In this document: one piece after another, positions 1 to 34,215 of the stretch
How the letters are laid out: each line of letters opens with the position of its first letter
Numbering within the stretch: position 1 is the first letter of the stretch
Assembly: GCA_009760855.2 (NCBI GenBank)
Contig: WPIO01000039.1
Span: 3,432,501-3,496,500 of the forward strand
Length of the DNA stretch: 64,000 nucleotides
Reading direction: 5' to 3'
From: Cristatella mucedo
Lineage: Eukaryota; Bryozoa; Phylactolaemata; Cristatellidae
The notes under the pieces: model-generated
The model's input: the letters and a program-made list of their open reading frames with translations, nothing else
Told to the model about the DNA's origin: nothing
Databases searched by the model: none
Translations under genes and position numbers: made by a program

Positions 1-490
1 GGCTGCAGTCATTTGCATACAGCAGGCACCTGGTCGGAAAGAATGTGTGAGGTAATAATATCGGCATCACAGGTGGGCATGAGTGCCAGTCTTACTGTTC
101 TATTCAGTTACCCCATTTCTAATTGGTTTTCGTCTCCCATTGTCTGTCCCACACGTGTCCCTCCTCTTCCTGCCTTTTGTCGGTCTCCTATGTGTCTTCA
201 CTAGCTCTCTGCCTCTGCATGTTCCTCTCTCTCTCCCAATCACTATCTTTATCTCTTGCTTTCTTCTGTCTCTACCTTGCTCCACATCTTTCTTTCGTAT
301 TTTTCTTTATTTTTCTCCTCTTTCTCACTCTCTCTCAACCTTTCTCTCCCTACCTACTCACTCTTCCAACACTGCGCCTGATTTACCCACAAAATTGTTG
401 TTAGGTCCTCAGTTGCATGTAGATTGTCAATAGAGACTGGCTGCTCTGCTGTAAGTAAGCTCCAAATTGATTATCTAGCATCATTGTAGA
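1..490. other. Upstream flank of gene 1, pyrimidine-rich
   Basis: This is non-coding sequence upstream of the first methyltransferase exon. Bases 190-380 are strongly C/T-rich on the plus strand, which explains the long Leu/Ser/Pro-rich open frames there; they are low-complexity frames, not genes. I see no TATA box or initiator I would trust. Unlike genes 2 and 3, there is no recognisable copy of the conserved upstream block described at 15590-16012. Confidence 0.6.
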
Positions 491-11826
<11,336 letters not shown>

Positions 11827-12239
11827 GTAATCCACAAGAAGGACTGCTGGCTAGCTTTTTCGGATAACTCAGCATTTCTTGTTAAATTCGTGGCATATTT
11901 TATATTTTCACGGATTTTGTGATTTTATTAGAGCTTTACAGTCACCTGCTACGTGCATTGAAATAGAAAGATATCACAGGCTCTTAATGAAGTGCTTGGT
12001 CTTTTTTCGGTCATTGAATCGATGGCCATGAGCAGAGCAATTGGATCTTAATGCCTGCTGCCTCCTATCACTATATGGACTGGCTTATCGTTTAGGTAGT
12101 TGCTGCTGCCGCCGTGCAAATACCACCGTGCTATAGCCAGGAAATTTATGCCGTTAATATTAAGTCGACCGTTTAGCAACAGCATAGTTGGCTTGGTTAC
12201 CAGAGTATGGTTTTCATGTGTTGGCTGATCTACTTTTCA
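11827..12239. other. 3' flank of gene 1
   Basis: Downstream of the TGA of gene 1. I see no AATAAA within the first 200 bases, so the polyadenylation site of gene 1 is unresolved. Confidence 0.5.
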
Positions 12240-12318
12240 TTTGCAGTGAATGTAAAGCGCCTAGAAAGAGATTGAGTTCTTTGAGGGCACTTTATCAAGT
12301 GTATTATTATTATTATAA
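12240..12318 (+). mobile_element. LINE-A 3' tail fragment
   Basis: Only the extreme 3' end of LINE-A is present. It reads AATGTAAAGCGCCTAGAAAG, AGATTGAGTTCTTTGAGGGC, then ACTTTATCAAGTG and an (ATT)n tract. A solo tail like this is expected from severely 5'-truncated LINE retrotransposition. Confidence 0.9.
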
Positions 12319-12847
12319 CTCTATTTCCATGCCGTGGCCTAATAGCTCCTAATAGGATAATAGCTGAGATGCATCTATAAATTTTTTTAAAGGATGGGCT
12401 AACCCCTGGCCTTAAAATGGATATAGTGGGACTCACGGATTCTGCAAAAATATGCATTTATCAAAGTGTTTGTCGTGAATGCTAGAAGGTTGACAGAGTA
12501 GCATCTTATATGCCTTAAGTATGGAGGTAGGCAGGCTCTCAAACGGTTGTGTAGCCATTTCCGTCGTGGGTCCAATCTTTCTGTAGGGTTTGTTCATTCA
12601 ATGAAAGATGCACACATGCGAATATAAAATAACTGCATAGCTGGTAAGACTTGTTGCTTAGTTTGAATGTACCATAGTCTACGTAGTATTCCGTGCTTGG
12701 AAGGTACTTAAAAGGCTCTTCAACGGTCACAAATTGTGTGGTCCCACCATCAGTGCCAAACGCTGCTAAATTGAAAACGCCAAAAATTGCATCAAGTTCA
12801 CGGAAACACCAAGTTTCAAAAGACGTGTGATAAAGGCAAGTGGCAAG

Positions 12848-12970
12848 TAGTAAGGTGCTCGCTCCGACCAAGCTTTGGCCGTTGTCGTGGGTTTGAGCCC
12901 TGTGGCATGTATGAAGCGCCCGAATAGAGATTAAGTTCTATTAGGGCGCTATGCAAATGAATTATATTTG
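12848..12970 (+). mobile_element. SINE-B, absent from duplicon 2
   Basis: A tRNA-like head fragment (AAGGTGCTCGCTCCGACCAA, then a B-box-like GGGTTTGAGCCC) is joined to a tail TGAAGCGCCCGAATAGAGAT, TAAGTTCTATTAGGGCGCT and ATGAATTAT. The matching position in duplicon 2 (near 47850) lacks it, so it inserted after the duplication. Confidence 0.85.
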
Positions 12971-13364
12971 TATATATTTTTATGTAGAGATATAAAAGCC
13001 ATAACGGCAATCGACACCAATGGAGTCTAAGACATGCTGAGCGAAAGTAAAAAACAAGATTTGGAGTTTTTTCATAGGTTATGCGGTATATAAGTAATTG
13101 AATTCTTAAATATATTGCAAGGAATGCTATGCTTTGAGAGGTCTATGTATCAGCCGGGGGAAGGGCGCTTCTCCGAGAAATTATGACTGCTCGGATGTCC
13201 GCTCATCTCGGGCTCCGCGGCAGGAAAGCAGCTACTAAGATTCAAAAAATCTTTTTGGCTGGTTTTCAATGTTCTGATATTAGGCTGGACGACAACGTGG
13301 TGGAAAGCGCTCAGATTCAGCTGCAGAAGTCGCGCTTCTCCTCATGACTGCATACAATTACCAT

Positions 13365-14230
13365 CAAGGCCTGCGGCTCTTTTGTTAAATAGAAACATTA
13401 TGAAAATACATACCTGAGCATTACCTGCTATACGCTTGTTTAAGAGTCTGACGGAAGTCGTCTTCTGCCTTACAATCTCTAACATAAAGGCAATTCTTTT
13501 CGCTTTAGCTAACTCTGGGTTGCTGTTGGCACCACTTTTATGATTTAGACGACTGCGTTGCTTCCGTTTTGGGGTGTTGCGGGCATCAGATCAGTACGCT
13601 CCACATTACATGCGTTTTTCCGGAACCAGAAATAGTGAGGGTCACTCGAATTAAAAAATATTAGGAAGTAGTATCATAATCGTAGATAACCGCGAAGTAT
13701 GCATATTGTGCGGATTAAACGCAGGAGGTGCTCGGACCTTTACCTTACCAGAGGCAGCTAGTTTCCGGAAGGTCTTAGAGGCGTCCAAAGAAGGCCAGCA
13801 GGCATTTCGCTCCTTCATAACAACTATGCGTGAAGGTAGATATACTTGCCTGCAAGTTCATGATAGTCGTTTGGTCGGCTATAAAATAAAAGTGAATTGT
13901 TTTTTTGGCTTGTGGCTTCCGCTTCATTTGTTTGGTTTAGTAATGCTATTAAATGGACCCCGCTCTGCAACGGCTATTAGGATAGGAAGTTGTTTTTGGA
14001 ATTCCTGCTTTGGCTGGTCAGCCAGGCTAACGTACAACACAGTGTACGATACATACAACGTACAATGTATACATGCAGGAATTGGCCTCAGACAGTTGAG
14101 CAGGCAGCTTAAATTCGGGATGTAATGCAATCTTCCTTTAATGCTCATTTGGTGCGGATGGCTGAAGCCTTCTTGACAGACTGCCGACAGACCATTGAAT
14201 CTTGGAATATCTGTGCGGTTTACTTAAGAA
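13365..14230. other. Unclassified duplicated block with conserved reading frame
   Basis: This stretch is retained in both duplicons (counterparts 48930-49440 and 50510-50720). On the plus strand, 13706-13850 encodes a peptide beginning MCGLNAGGART, preceded in frame by a second Cys (CILCG), and containing EAASFRKVLEASKEGQ. It has a CxxC-like start but no family I recognise. The counterpart near 49250 has a stop at the CxxC position. It could be a decayed exon of an unrelated gene or part of an unknown element. Confidence 0.4.
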
Positions 14231-14842
14231 TTTCCGCCGCTATTTAGACAAGCGCTCGACCGCGACCAGGCGCCTTTCCTTTATGTTAAAGATTTGGATT
14301 GAACTAGCGCTTGGACTCTCGTCGGCTCCGGGTGTAGACAGAGCCAGGTCAGAGTAAACAATGCTATCCCCTCGAGCCACTAGCTTTGCCGTAAGTCCAT
14401 TCATTCCGGCTAAATAGTCGACAATCGTAGGCTAAGGCCAGGGTAGGACTCCCCATGCACGAATCAAGGGTCAGTTTCTGGGCAGAGCTGTTGTACTTCA
14501 TACTGAGGACATCAAATTTCGATAGCGTTCGATGGTGTACTTGCTTTGTAGCCAGGCCCACAGTTTCTGCACAACCCTTGCCCCATCTAAGTGAGGAAGT
14601 TCGAAAATAAAAAGTATCCGGTTCATCGCTAACTGCACGCCACGCTCCTGAGACGGTTTTTTTTAAACTTTATCTTAACTACGATTAAACTGCCAGGCTT
14701 TTCCTTATCTCACACCAAAGCTTACATAAGGAGTCTGCATCTGCAAGACCTCTGGCACCAAGCTACTTGGTTACTTAGAGTAAACTAAGCACATTAGGAA
14801 AGAAGTAGATATCCTATCTGATGTTAAGCTGCGAGGACACAG

Positions 14843-15310
14843 AAGTATGTATGTATCTACGTCTGTAACTCTGCAAAGCCACAAAGACTATGTGGGTCTT
14901 ATGCAGGAAAGTTTTATATAGCCCACTCAAAGCCTAAGCGGCATTTGGTGGTAAGCATCCTGTAGCCAACTGACTCCATTTCACACAACAAAGAGAAAGG
15001 GAGAAGCATTTTTTGAGTCAGGAGAGTAGTTGATGTAGTGAGTAGCACGGAAGTAGCAGCTCAGGACGGCTGGAAAAGATGTGCCATAGCCGGCAACAGG
15101 AGAGTAGATGTCGTTGCATAAGAATTGTGGAAGCGAGTTCCACAGTCTAGGACCTGCAGAGCTAAAGCTTCTTTCGCCAACGGCCTTTAACCGAAGGAAC
15201 GGCGCAGCTAATTTATTGTCCATTGAGAACCGGAGGGCGCTGGGAGGCTGCAACTGGTGGAGCTGTTCAGCTTGGTGGTAAGGAGCCAAGCCGCGCTGGG
15301 CCCTGTGGGT
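14843..15310 (-). mobile_element. LINE-B 3' end (in both duplicons)
   Basis: The minus frame 14981-15289 contains AVGERSFSSAGPRLWNSLPQ, the conserved C-terminal stretch of CR1-group LINE polyproteins. The 3' end lies at the left, with a tail complementary to GATACATACATAC. The copy at 50765-51195 occupies the same place in duplicon 2, so this insertion predates the duplication. Confidence 0.85.
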
Positions 15311-15589
15311 CAGGGCAAGAAATAGTGGGCGATTCGATGTGACGTTCGCAGTTTTCTTTCTGTTTGTCTACCGGCTCAAGTCTGACATTTAGCCGCAGTG
15401 AACAGACTGGCTCGGCGACAGAAATTGCTGAAGGGTCGGACCAATGTTGATCCAGTCCCGGCTCGGTCAACACTCGCAGCGCTTGAAAGCCTAGACAGCT
15501 CGTTCAATAGGCTGCTGGCATTGGCTCGCTCTCGAGCGGGGAACATGCCAACATCGTCGGCTACTTTCCATTTTCGGTGTTCAGTTGCA

Positions 15590-16012
15590 GACCGTCGGTT
15601 GGCCCGGCAGCCTCGAGCTCCTCTGTCCGGTAAGGTGGACGGCAGGCCACGCGACGATGAGGCCTGCCGTTTGCGGCTTTTGCTGCCTCTAGTCAGTCAA
15701 GAGCCTGATATAAGCCCTTTCCCTGGCCGGTAGGTGAGAGCTGGCCCCTACAGCCACATGGGACCGCTATCTATCGGGACCGCTGGCACTCACGTGTTCG
15801 TGCTGAGCCGGCTGCTCTTCGTCTAAAGTGGTTTTGCATGCGACGATCACGAGGGTATACTTGTTCGGCTGATGGCGGCAGACTAGCCCGAACCCTTTCA
15901 CTGATGGCTGAGCATCGGCGAAGCTACTCTTCGGCGTAGATTTCGGCTTCAAGCGGCCACTGATATTGCTTTTTGTCGCAGTTTCTAGTGTCATTCGAGA
16001 TCATCTTGCATA
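15590..16012 (+). promoter_or_regulatory. Conserved upstream region of gene 2
   Basis: This block is strongly conserved with 51595-52239 upstream of gene 3. It includes GTCGGTTGGCCCGGCAGCCT, a CACGTG E-box (15791-15796; counterpart 52016-52021) about 220 bp before each ATG, and ACGATCACGAGGGTATACTT followed by GGCAGACTAGCCCGAACCC. GTATACTT is a weak TATA-like candidate. The start codon lies in CATAATG in both genes. It is probably core promoter plus 5' UTR; no transcription start can be fixed from sequence. Confidence 0.55.
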
Positions 16013-27436
<11,424 letters not shown>

Positions 27437-27542
27437 ATTAGTCAATACAAAGTAGCCAAGAAAGGACTTACGATATTAATGCTGCTAGCCCCACCTTTTC
27501 GAGTTCATTGGTTGCAGCTTCAACGATGCAGCAGCGATTACC

Positions 27543-27548
27543 AATAAA
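27543..27548 (+). terminator. Candidate polyadenylation signal of gene 2
   Basis: AATAAA in CCAATAAAAGTC, 107 bp after the stop. In gene 3 the matching site reads CCATTAAGAATC, so the signal is lost there. Confidence 0.6.
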
Positions 27549-28110
27549 AGTCTAAGTCACTTTGCGATTGTTTGTTTCTAGTAAAGAAGGATACCTCAGG
27601 GATTGCAGAGCTCAAAACAACCTATTGTTTAAATTGGTTGTGCATGGTTATCGGCTATGGTTTTGAGTTCACCGAAACCTTCTTAGCCCTTGAAATAAGT
27701 TTAGAAAATTAATAAATTAATTTCCAGTCTAGCAAAGTTCACCAGACGGCAACAGGCATGCCTATGCTCCCCACACATGCACGCACTCACTCACATACAC
27801 ACACATATACACACGCCGAAATCCACAGAGGGGAGACCACCCTCATAGGCAAAGGTGTATACCCGCTGGGAGGAAAAATTCTAGAATTGTCTTTAAGCCA
27901 AAGCTTGGTGAAATTGTAAATTAAGCTAAGAGCCTGCAACCTTTTGGGAAGCTAGAACTTGGTCAAAGGATGCTCGCATATCTGCAATGCGAAATCGTGA
28001 GGTTTTTGGGCCACTGTTTCTCCAAGAGTACATTCAACATTACTTGGCGGATCTCTTCCAAGCGCGAATGGATATACGGGGTTCCATTGGGAACGGTCAT
28101 CGAGGCGACA
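27549..28110. other. 3' flank of gene 2 within the duplicon
   Basis: Matches 63410-64000, including a CA-rich stretch near 27780-27815. The frames at 27970-28211 overlap sequence that is also present, but disrupted, at 63850-64000. I see no gene. Confidence 0.5.
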
Positions 28111-29204
28111 TCGAAGAGTGTAGTTCAATGCTTTTGGCTGGTTCGGGAAATTTCTACACTTTTAGTTTAGTGCTGCGACATAACTTTGTTGGGGAGTTTT
28201 CAGAGGTATAGAATTGCGGCTGGTGGTTTAGCTGCATGTGCATTATTTTGCGTGACGGTTGCGAACGAAGTACTGTGTCTCTGTAGCTCGCGAAGCACAA
28301 GGCCAGACTCTGTCCACGTTCGTTCAGCTAATGCAAACTGGAAAAAGCCGTGACAATGTGAGTTCTGGTTAACTTGATAACAGTTACGTCTGTTTTAAGG
28401 TTCAATAAAAAGAGTAGGGAAAATGCTTTGCCACTGCTCAAAGTGCCTACAATCCAAGGACAAAGTGAGAATGTTTAAGACGACACTCCGATTATTTCTT
28501 AGTGTTTAAGCAATAGTTATATTTTAAAAAACGGTACTTGCCGGTATACTTTGGAGAAGAATGAGCAGAAATAATCTTACCCAAATTAACAACTGCGGTT
28601 TCAAAAGAACAATTATATAAACATAGAAGGTGTAACAGATATTTGTTCCCTCTCTCTCTCTCTCTCTCGCTCTTTTTCTCTCTCTCGTCCTCGCTTATAA
28701 TGTGAGCCTAACTGATCTGAGAGCAGCTCCTTCTTTCCACTACATAGGATTTGTGTGAAGAAAATGCCGGACATGCGCATCCGATCGTGACAATTCTCGT
28801 TACACGAACTCACGAGTTAAATTGGACTCAGAGTATAGTTCCGACGGCTCTATTGGAAACACAGCCAGCTTCACGATCCGTCAACTTTGTAACACTGAAA
28901 TGTGATCGCCCAATTGGTCAGATTTGAATAGGAACTGCTAATTAATGCAATTGTTCTTCCGATGTTGGATTACCGTAACTCACTTAGTGGCGGGCCGTCA
29001 AGAGGTCATTATGGCTTTTTTGAACTGGTCACTTATAATTGCAAGCGAAATTTGTAGATGTAGATTTGCATCGGTCACTTCTTAGCTGAAGAATGCCGCT
29101 GGGTCGCATTCAGCTCTAGGCATACCGACAGTTTACGGAAAATTACCTGGCTTCCCTGTACCGATCTATCTAAGGTAGCAAGTAGCATGCGACTATGAAC
29201 CTCT
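28111..29204. other. Spacer, no gene seen
   Basis: A (CT)n stretch at 28647-28686. Otherwise no gene or repeat is recognised. Confidence 0.5.
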
Positions 29205-29473
29205 GACCATTTGAGTTCATAAACACCAATAATAATATGAATAGTAATAATGATGAATTTGTATGGCCCTTAAGATAACTTAGTCTTTTTCTGTGCACTC
29301 TACGTATGCTGTAAAGAAAGCATGATACAATGGTTAGTGGTAACACGCACGTTGTCAGCGAGTATAACATGGTTAGGGTGACATGCGCAGTAAGTACCAA
29401 CGTGAAGAATTGTTTAGCGGCAGCATGTGGAGTGTCATCATGCATGTGCACATTTACGACAAATCACTAGGAC

Positions 29474-29525
29474 GGTTATAGGTTATAGGTTATAGGATGG
29501 TTAAAGGATGGTTAAAGGCGGTTAT
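29474..29525. repeat. Short tandem repeats GGTTATA / GGATGGTTAAA
   Basis: GGTTATA repeats three times, then GGATGGTTAAA twice, inside the LINE-A copy. Confidence 0.9.
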
Positions 29526-29620
29526 AGAGAGGTGCATTTTTTAGCTTCTTTATGAATGTCGTGACGTCGGAGAATGTCGTCACGTCAGACGGAAGAGAGT
29601 TATGTATATAATTTAAATAT

Positions 29621-29707
29621 AATTCATTAATATAGCGCCCCAAGAGGACTTAATCACTACTCAGGCGCTTCACATATGCCCCAGGGCTCGAGCCCACGAC
29701 CTCAGCG
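29621..29707 (-). mobile_element. SINE-B nested in LINE-A
   Basis: In plus sense it reads AATTCATTAATATAGCGCCC, CAAGAGGACTTAATCACTAC, TCAGGCGCTTCACATATGCC, then GGGCTCGAGCCCACGACCTC. This is the tail plus the B-box part of the head. The 5' end is truncated. Confidence 0.88.
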
Positions 29708-30734
29708 TTCCCAGCTTTGGGAGGATACACGATCTTTGGGATCATACGGAAGTAGTTCTGATAGGTAGGCTGGAGCCAGTGAATAAAGGGACCTACAAGT
29801 AGGTGACATAACCTTGAATTCGATACACTGCTTGAATGGGAGCAAGTGCGGGTTGGCAAGAATTTGTGCGATGCGGCAACTCCAATGCTCACGACAGAAA
29901 TGCTTAGCTGCACATTTTTGCACCAACAGTAAGAGACTGATTTTACAGGCTGTCACACCAGCAAGCAGTGAGTTGTTGAAGTCAATAAGGAATGTCACAA
30001 ATGCATGGGCCAATTCGGATGTAGTATCCCAGTCAAACCACTCCAAATTATGGTAATTTTATGAAGATGAAAGTAGGCAGGTTTTACTGTGGAGCTAATG
30101 TGGTCGTCTACTTAAAGGTCACTTGGGACAGGACACAGATTTAGCATAGATGCAACAGGAGATAGGCTGGCAGAGCCGATTGTGAGCGTTAAATCTTCCT
30201 ATTCTGAAGGCAGATTTGGTTTGCACGTAACTAGTTAGGTTGGTTTTATTGTCATTTAATTTGAAAAAGTTTGCTGCCATCCATGTGTGGATGTCAGCAA
30301 TACAAGCAGCAAGGAAGTTGTGAGAAATCATTTTGCTTGAGGGAAGGAGGGATCAGAGTAGTAGAGCAACCGTGTGTCATCTGCATAGAAGTGAAATCCT
30401 ATATTTTACTTGGCGATCACATCTGCAAGAGAATGATTATAAACTGTGAAGAGAAGTGGACAAAACACAGATCCCTTAAGTGCCCTGTACTTCAGTGGTT
30501 CCTCAGATGATCGTTTTCCGATCACATCAGTAATCTCAAGTCTTCAACTGCAATATAAGCTAAGCCATGTAGTCCGGTGTCTGTGGTGCCCAGGCGAGAT
30601 GAGATTCACTCGAGATAGACTTGGTGGTCAGTAGTATCAAACGCTGCCAAAAGACCTTAACCCGTCAGATAAGTTATCAAAATGAACGTTAAAATCATCC
30701 ATAGCGAGGAAACATCGATTTCTTGCACACCGAA

Positions 30735-30815
30735 TAATATAAATAATACATTTATGTAGCGCCCTCAGATGACAATTTCTTTCTAGACACTTTATGTAGG
30801 ATGTAAAGGAGGCAT
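30735..30815 (-). mobile_element. LINE-A 3' tail fragment
   Basis: AATAATATAAATAATACATT is followed by a GCGCCCTCAGATGAC..TTTCTTTCTAGACACTTT stretch, a diverged LINE-A tail in minus sense. Confidence 0.8.
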
Positions 30816-30819
30816 GCAG

Positions 30820-31984
30820 ATTTAAAATGAAGTAAGATAAATCTGAATAAAGGAAGACTTGGTACCTGTGGGAGGGGGGTAATAGACAAATGCCACCATT
30901 GGAAGCTTCTTGTCGGATAAACTCAGAACAAGAGATTCGAAAGGCTGGTTCGAGGGGACTGCAAACGGTTTGAAACGGTTTGAAATTGAGAGAGGAACGA
31001 GCGATAATGACGACTACCCAACTAGTTTCGATTGATCTAAGATTGTATTAAAAAAGGAGAAGCCAGTCGGTGTTGCGTAGGTTATTGTCGTGGTTTCAGC
31101 TTTCAACTCCGAGGTCTCAACTCTCTAGGCATGTGAAAAATTGAACAAACGTTGACAACGAGACTGCGCCGGCAACGCCCCACCATATCTCCCAGCAAAT
31201 CAACACCCTGTATGGGCGTCGAAGTCGCTGCCTTGTAATATGGCTGTGCTAAAGCCGCCCTCAGCCGGCAAGTCTCGGCCCGTCGTATTCTATAAACCCG
31301 AGGGAGTAAGCTCCATGTAAGAGGAGCTTAATGGCGATGCATGCGGTTGAGGCGGCCTGGCAGCCAGACGCACAGGAGGGAGCCTTTGGCGGCCTTCCCA
31401 CGTCCCCCCCCCCGACATTAACCGCTGACAAAAATGATCTTGACGTGTTCTTTGCCTTTTGCCTCAAACACAAACAGTTGTCTAGAGACTGTTCAGGCAC
31501 CACCAAAGAATTTCAATCACGGAGCAGTGGGCGACTAAGTGGATAGCACGAACAACGAAGCTCACGACAAGCATTGGCAGCTTCGACGCTTTGAGATAAC
31601 TATCAAGTCAGGTAAAAGCAACTGTGAATCAAGTTACGTCAGCACTCTCACGTGACGGAAACCTGATACTAGCGCGCAGACCAACAGCTCACTGAAAAAT
31701 AGAGCGGTGACATATCGGCGCGCAGTGCAAAAGCACGCTGACAAAAGCGCTCAAAAAGTAAGTTTAAGGAATGCTATACATGCTCAGTATACAAAAATCA
31801 CGTCCCATAATAGTTTATACCTACATTAAAATATATTTTGAAATGCTATATTTACATAGTAAGAGTAAATGAAGCATGATAATGTTAGCCTATTTTTTTT
31901 ATTAGACGCTCAGGCTGCTAGCAATTCCTTGGAGGTAATCTCCAAGTAGGACTAGCTTGCTGATATTTCGAGCACAATTATTCG
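30820..31984. other. Spacer, no gene seen
   Basis: Overlapping frames on both strands at 31261-31546 have no recognised domain. No repeat family is recognised. Confidence 0.45.
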
Positions 31985-33630
31985 GGTCCCACGAATAACA
32001 GCGGCCCATTGCAATAGAGACAATAATAGTCAGAACACTGCGGTTTGGATTCGTAATTATATAGAACGGGTTTAACTATTTACCCACTAATTTCATTCAA
32101 TTGCGCTTGGGCCTTCTCGCCCTATGTCCTCAAATGGCCCGGGTCAGCCCACGTACTTAGAGATTCAAACGGTGATACAGCTGCCATTTCCAAAATAGGC
32201 ATCACGCAGTTTTGATTTAAATTACGCATGATAGCAAATGGTGGTACGGCATTACTCTCAAAATCTCGTGCAATTGCGTGTCCGCGTTCTCACGCAATGG
32301 CCTCCAATGGCGCTGACCGCGGAGAAATTTCGCACTGCAATACAATTGCCACTTTTACGGTAGGCTTCATGCAACTTCAGTTTTCATTCCGGTTTACAGG
32401 AAACAGCGTTTCGGGTTTACCAACCAAATTTGTGTGGCATATCGCATGGGGATTCTCAGGCTATTACCTCCAATGGTCCGGACCAGCCAGTAATCGAACC
32501 GCGTAACCATTCGTAATTGAACCGCGAAATCGGTGCCATTTCCACAAACGCATTGAACAGCCGCGGTTTCTTTTAACGTTATAGAAAACAGTGATACGAG
32601 TTTACCAACCAACTTCCATGATATAGCTTATGCCAGCTTTCATGCAATGGCTTCCAAATGGTCGGTCCCGCTCCGCATCTTAAACAGCGATATAGCCACT
32701 ATTTCAACAATAGGATTTGTTTGACTGCGGTTTTGATTGTTTATTATGAAAAAATGTGTTCCGGTTTTAACCCAGAAAATGTTACGCGATTTCGCTAACG
32801 TGAAATATTGCTATGGCCTCTGATGGTTCGGACCATAAGAGGCCGTAGCATTAGAACGCGTCCACTCAACGCCACGAAATTAGCTGGGTAAACTTGGTAC
32901 ACCTTTTTTATAACGTGTAACCAAAACCACAGTTTTGCAAAACTTATCGTGGCAATGGCAGCTGTTTCGCAGTTGGAATATATATGGAAGCTGGCTGGCC
33001 CGGACCATTTGAGGTCATCGCGTGAAAACGCCTGTGCACAGTCGCAATAAAATCTCGAGCATGATCCTGAAACACCGTTTCATTTACTGAGGAATAAAAA
33101 CTACAATTGTACTAGGCCTCGTGGGAAAATGGCAGCTGTATCGCCATTGAAATATGCAGGGAGGCCTCGTTGGTGCCATTGGAGGGCATTGCATGAGAAA
33201 GCCCATGAACTATGCAGTGAAATTTATTTGGTAAACCTGGAAAGTGGATTTTCTGTAAATTAGTATCGAAACTGCAGCTGAGGAAGGCACACTTTAGAAA
33301 TGGCACCCGTATAGCACTTTGAATATTTAAGGAGGATGGATGGCCCGGGCCATTGGAAGCCTCGACATTGCGAAAGCGAACTTTGGTGAGTTGAACTGGG
33401 TCATGGCTTGCTTTAACTTGCAATCAAAACTGCAGCTGTGCGAAACTTTTGTTGAAACGGCAGCTGTATAACAGTTTGACTGTTTAGGGCCGCCATTTAG
33501 GTAAGGCCATCATTGCCTGAGAACGCGCACGGAAAATCAAGTGAAATTTGGTGGGTAAACTTTGGATTTGTTCTCTATAATTTGGAATCACAACCGTGAT
33601 TTTGAAAAGTTTTTATGGAAATGGCAGCTG

Positions 33631-33793
33631 TCGGACCGTAATAGCCCAGGAGTTAAAGTGCTTGCTCTTTTACCGAGGTCTTGTGTTCGAATCCTGCAGT
33701 CGGACGATCCTTTATCGCCAACTGCAAGCGTTGGTCTTAGCCAAGAAGGCTCTTCTGCCGCTATACAAATGAAACTTTTAAATCAGCTAACAT
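33631..33793 (+). mobile_element. SINE-A inside the satellite array (first)
   Basis: The head CGTAATAGCCCAGGAGTTAA contains an A-box-like part; the B-box is GTGTTCGAATCC; the body is GACGATCCTTTATCGCCAAC; the end is TTAAATCAGCTAACA. It interrupts a satellite monomer. Confidence 0.9.
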
Positions 33794-33799
33794 TTGTGT

Positions 33800-33962
33800 A
33801 AGGGCCGTAATAAGGAAGTTAGATGCTCGCTCTTCACGACCGATGTCGTATGCTCGAATCCTGCAGAGGGCGAATCTTTGCTGCCACAGAAAGCGGTAGT
33901 GATAGCCGTCAATGCTCTTCAGCCCCTATACAAATGACGCTGGTAAATCCGCTAAAATCTTG
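33800..33962 (+). mobile_element. SINE-A inside the satellite array (second)
   Basis: GGCCGTAATAAGGAAGTTAG head, B-box-like ATGCTCGAATCC, CGAATCTTTGCTGCC body and GGTAAATCCGCTAA end. It is more diverged than its left neighbour and abuts it directly, in tandem orientation. Confidence 0.85.
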
Positions 33963-34215
33963 CTTTGTTCATCGCCCTTTGAATGTGTAAATATGCAGGC
34001 TGATCCGGTTCATTTGAACATATAGCGTGAGAACGCGAAAGCCTAGTTTTATGAAATTTGGCGGGTAAACCCGTAACGCCATCTTTTATAATTTGGAATC
34101 AAAACAGCAGTTATGGCGTCTTCTGCAGAAATATACAGCTGTATCGCACTTATTCTCGGAACCCCAAACATTCAAGTTGCAAATTAAAGTGTGAATTTGC
34201 ACGTAAACCTGTAGT

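Larger units (their letters stand above)
29205..30660 (-). mobile_element. LINE-A copy with reverse-transcriptase motifs (degraded)
   Basis: The longest LINE-A copy. On the minus strand, from right to left, there are LLAAFDTTDH (RT palm, near 30640), a GSVFCPLLFTVY segment, FHFYADDTRLLY with the YADD catalytic motif (near 30390), and DIHTWMAANFFKLNDNKTN (about 30230-30290). Then follows LLVQKCAAKHFCREHWSCRI (near 29900), equivalent to the LVQNSAARLV region of the 10510 copy. Many stops and frameshifts are present. The 3' end at 29205-29300 has AATAATAAT-like and CTTAAGATAACTTAGTCTTT tail sequence. A SINE-B is nested at 29621-29707, and a short tandem stretch (GGTTATA, GGATGGTTAAA) lies at 29474-29525. 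Confidence 0.85.
31985..34215. repeat. Head-to-head inverted array of a ~170-bp satellite
   Basis: A degenerate monomer of about 160-190 bp is repeated along this stretch. The marker CAGCTGCCATTTCC-like (minus-sense units) recurs near 32175, 32343, 32532 and 32693. The complementary ATGGCAGCTGT-like marker (plus-sense units) recurs near 32951, 33125, 33297, 33455, 33617 and 34125. Other monomer parts, GGTTTACC/GGTAAAC and CCAATGGCCCGGGCC-like, also switch strand. The switch lies at 32816-32850: GCTATGGCCTCT, a 15-base loop, then AAGAGGCCGTAGC. Two SINE-A copies interrupt the right arm. No coding capacity is recognised. Confidence 0.85.
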
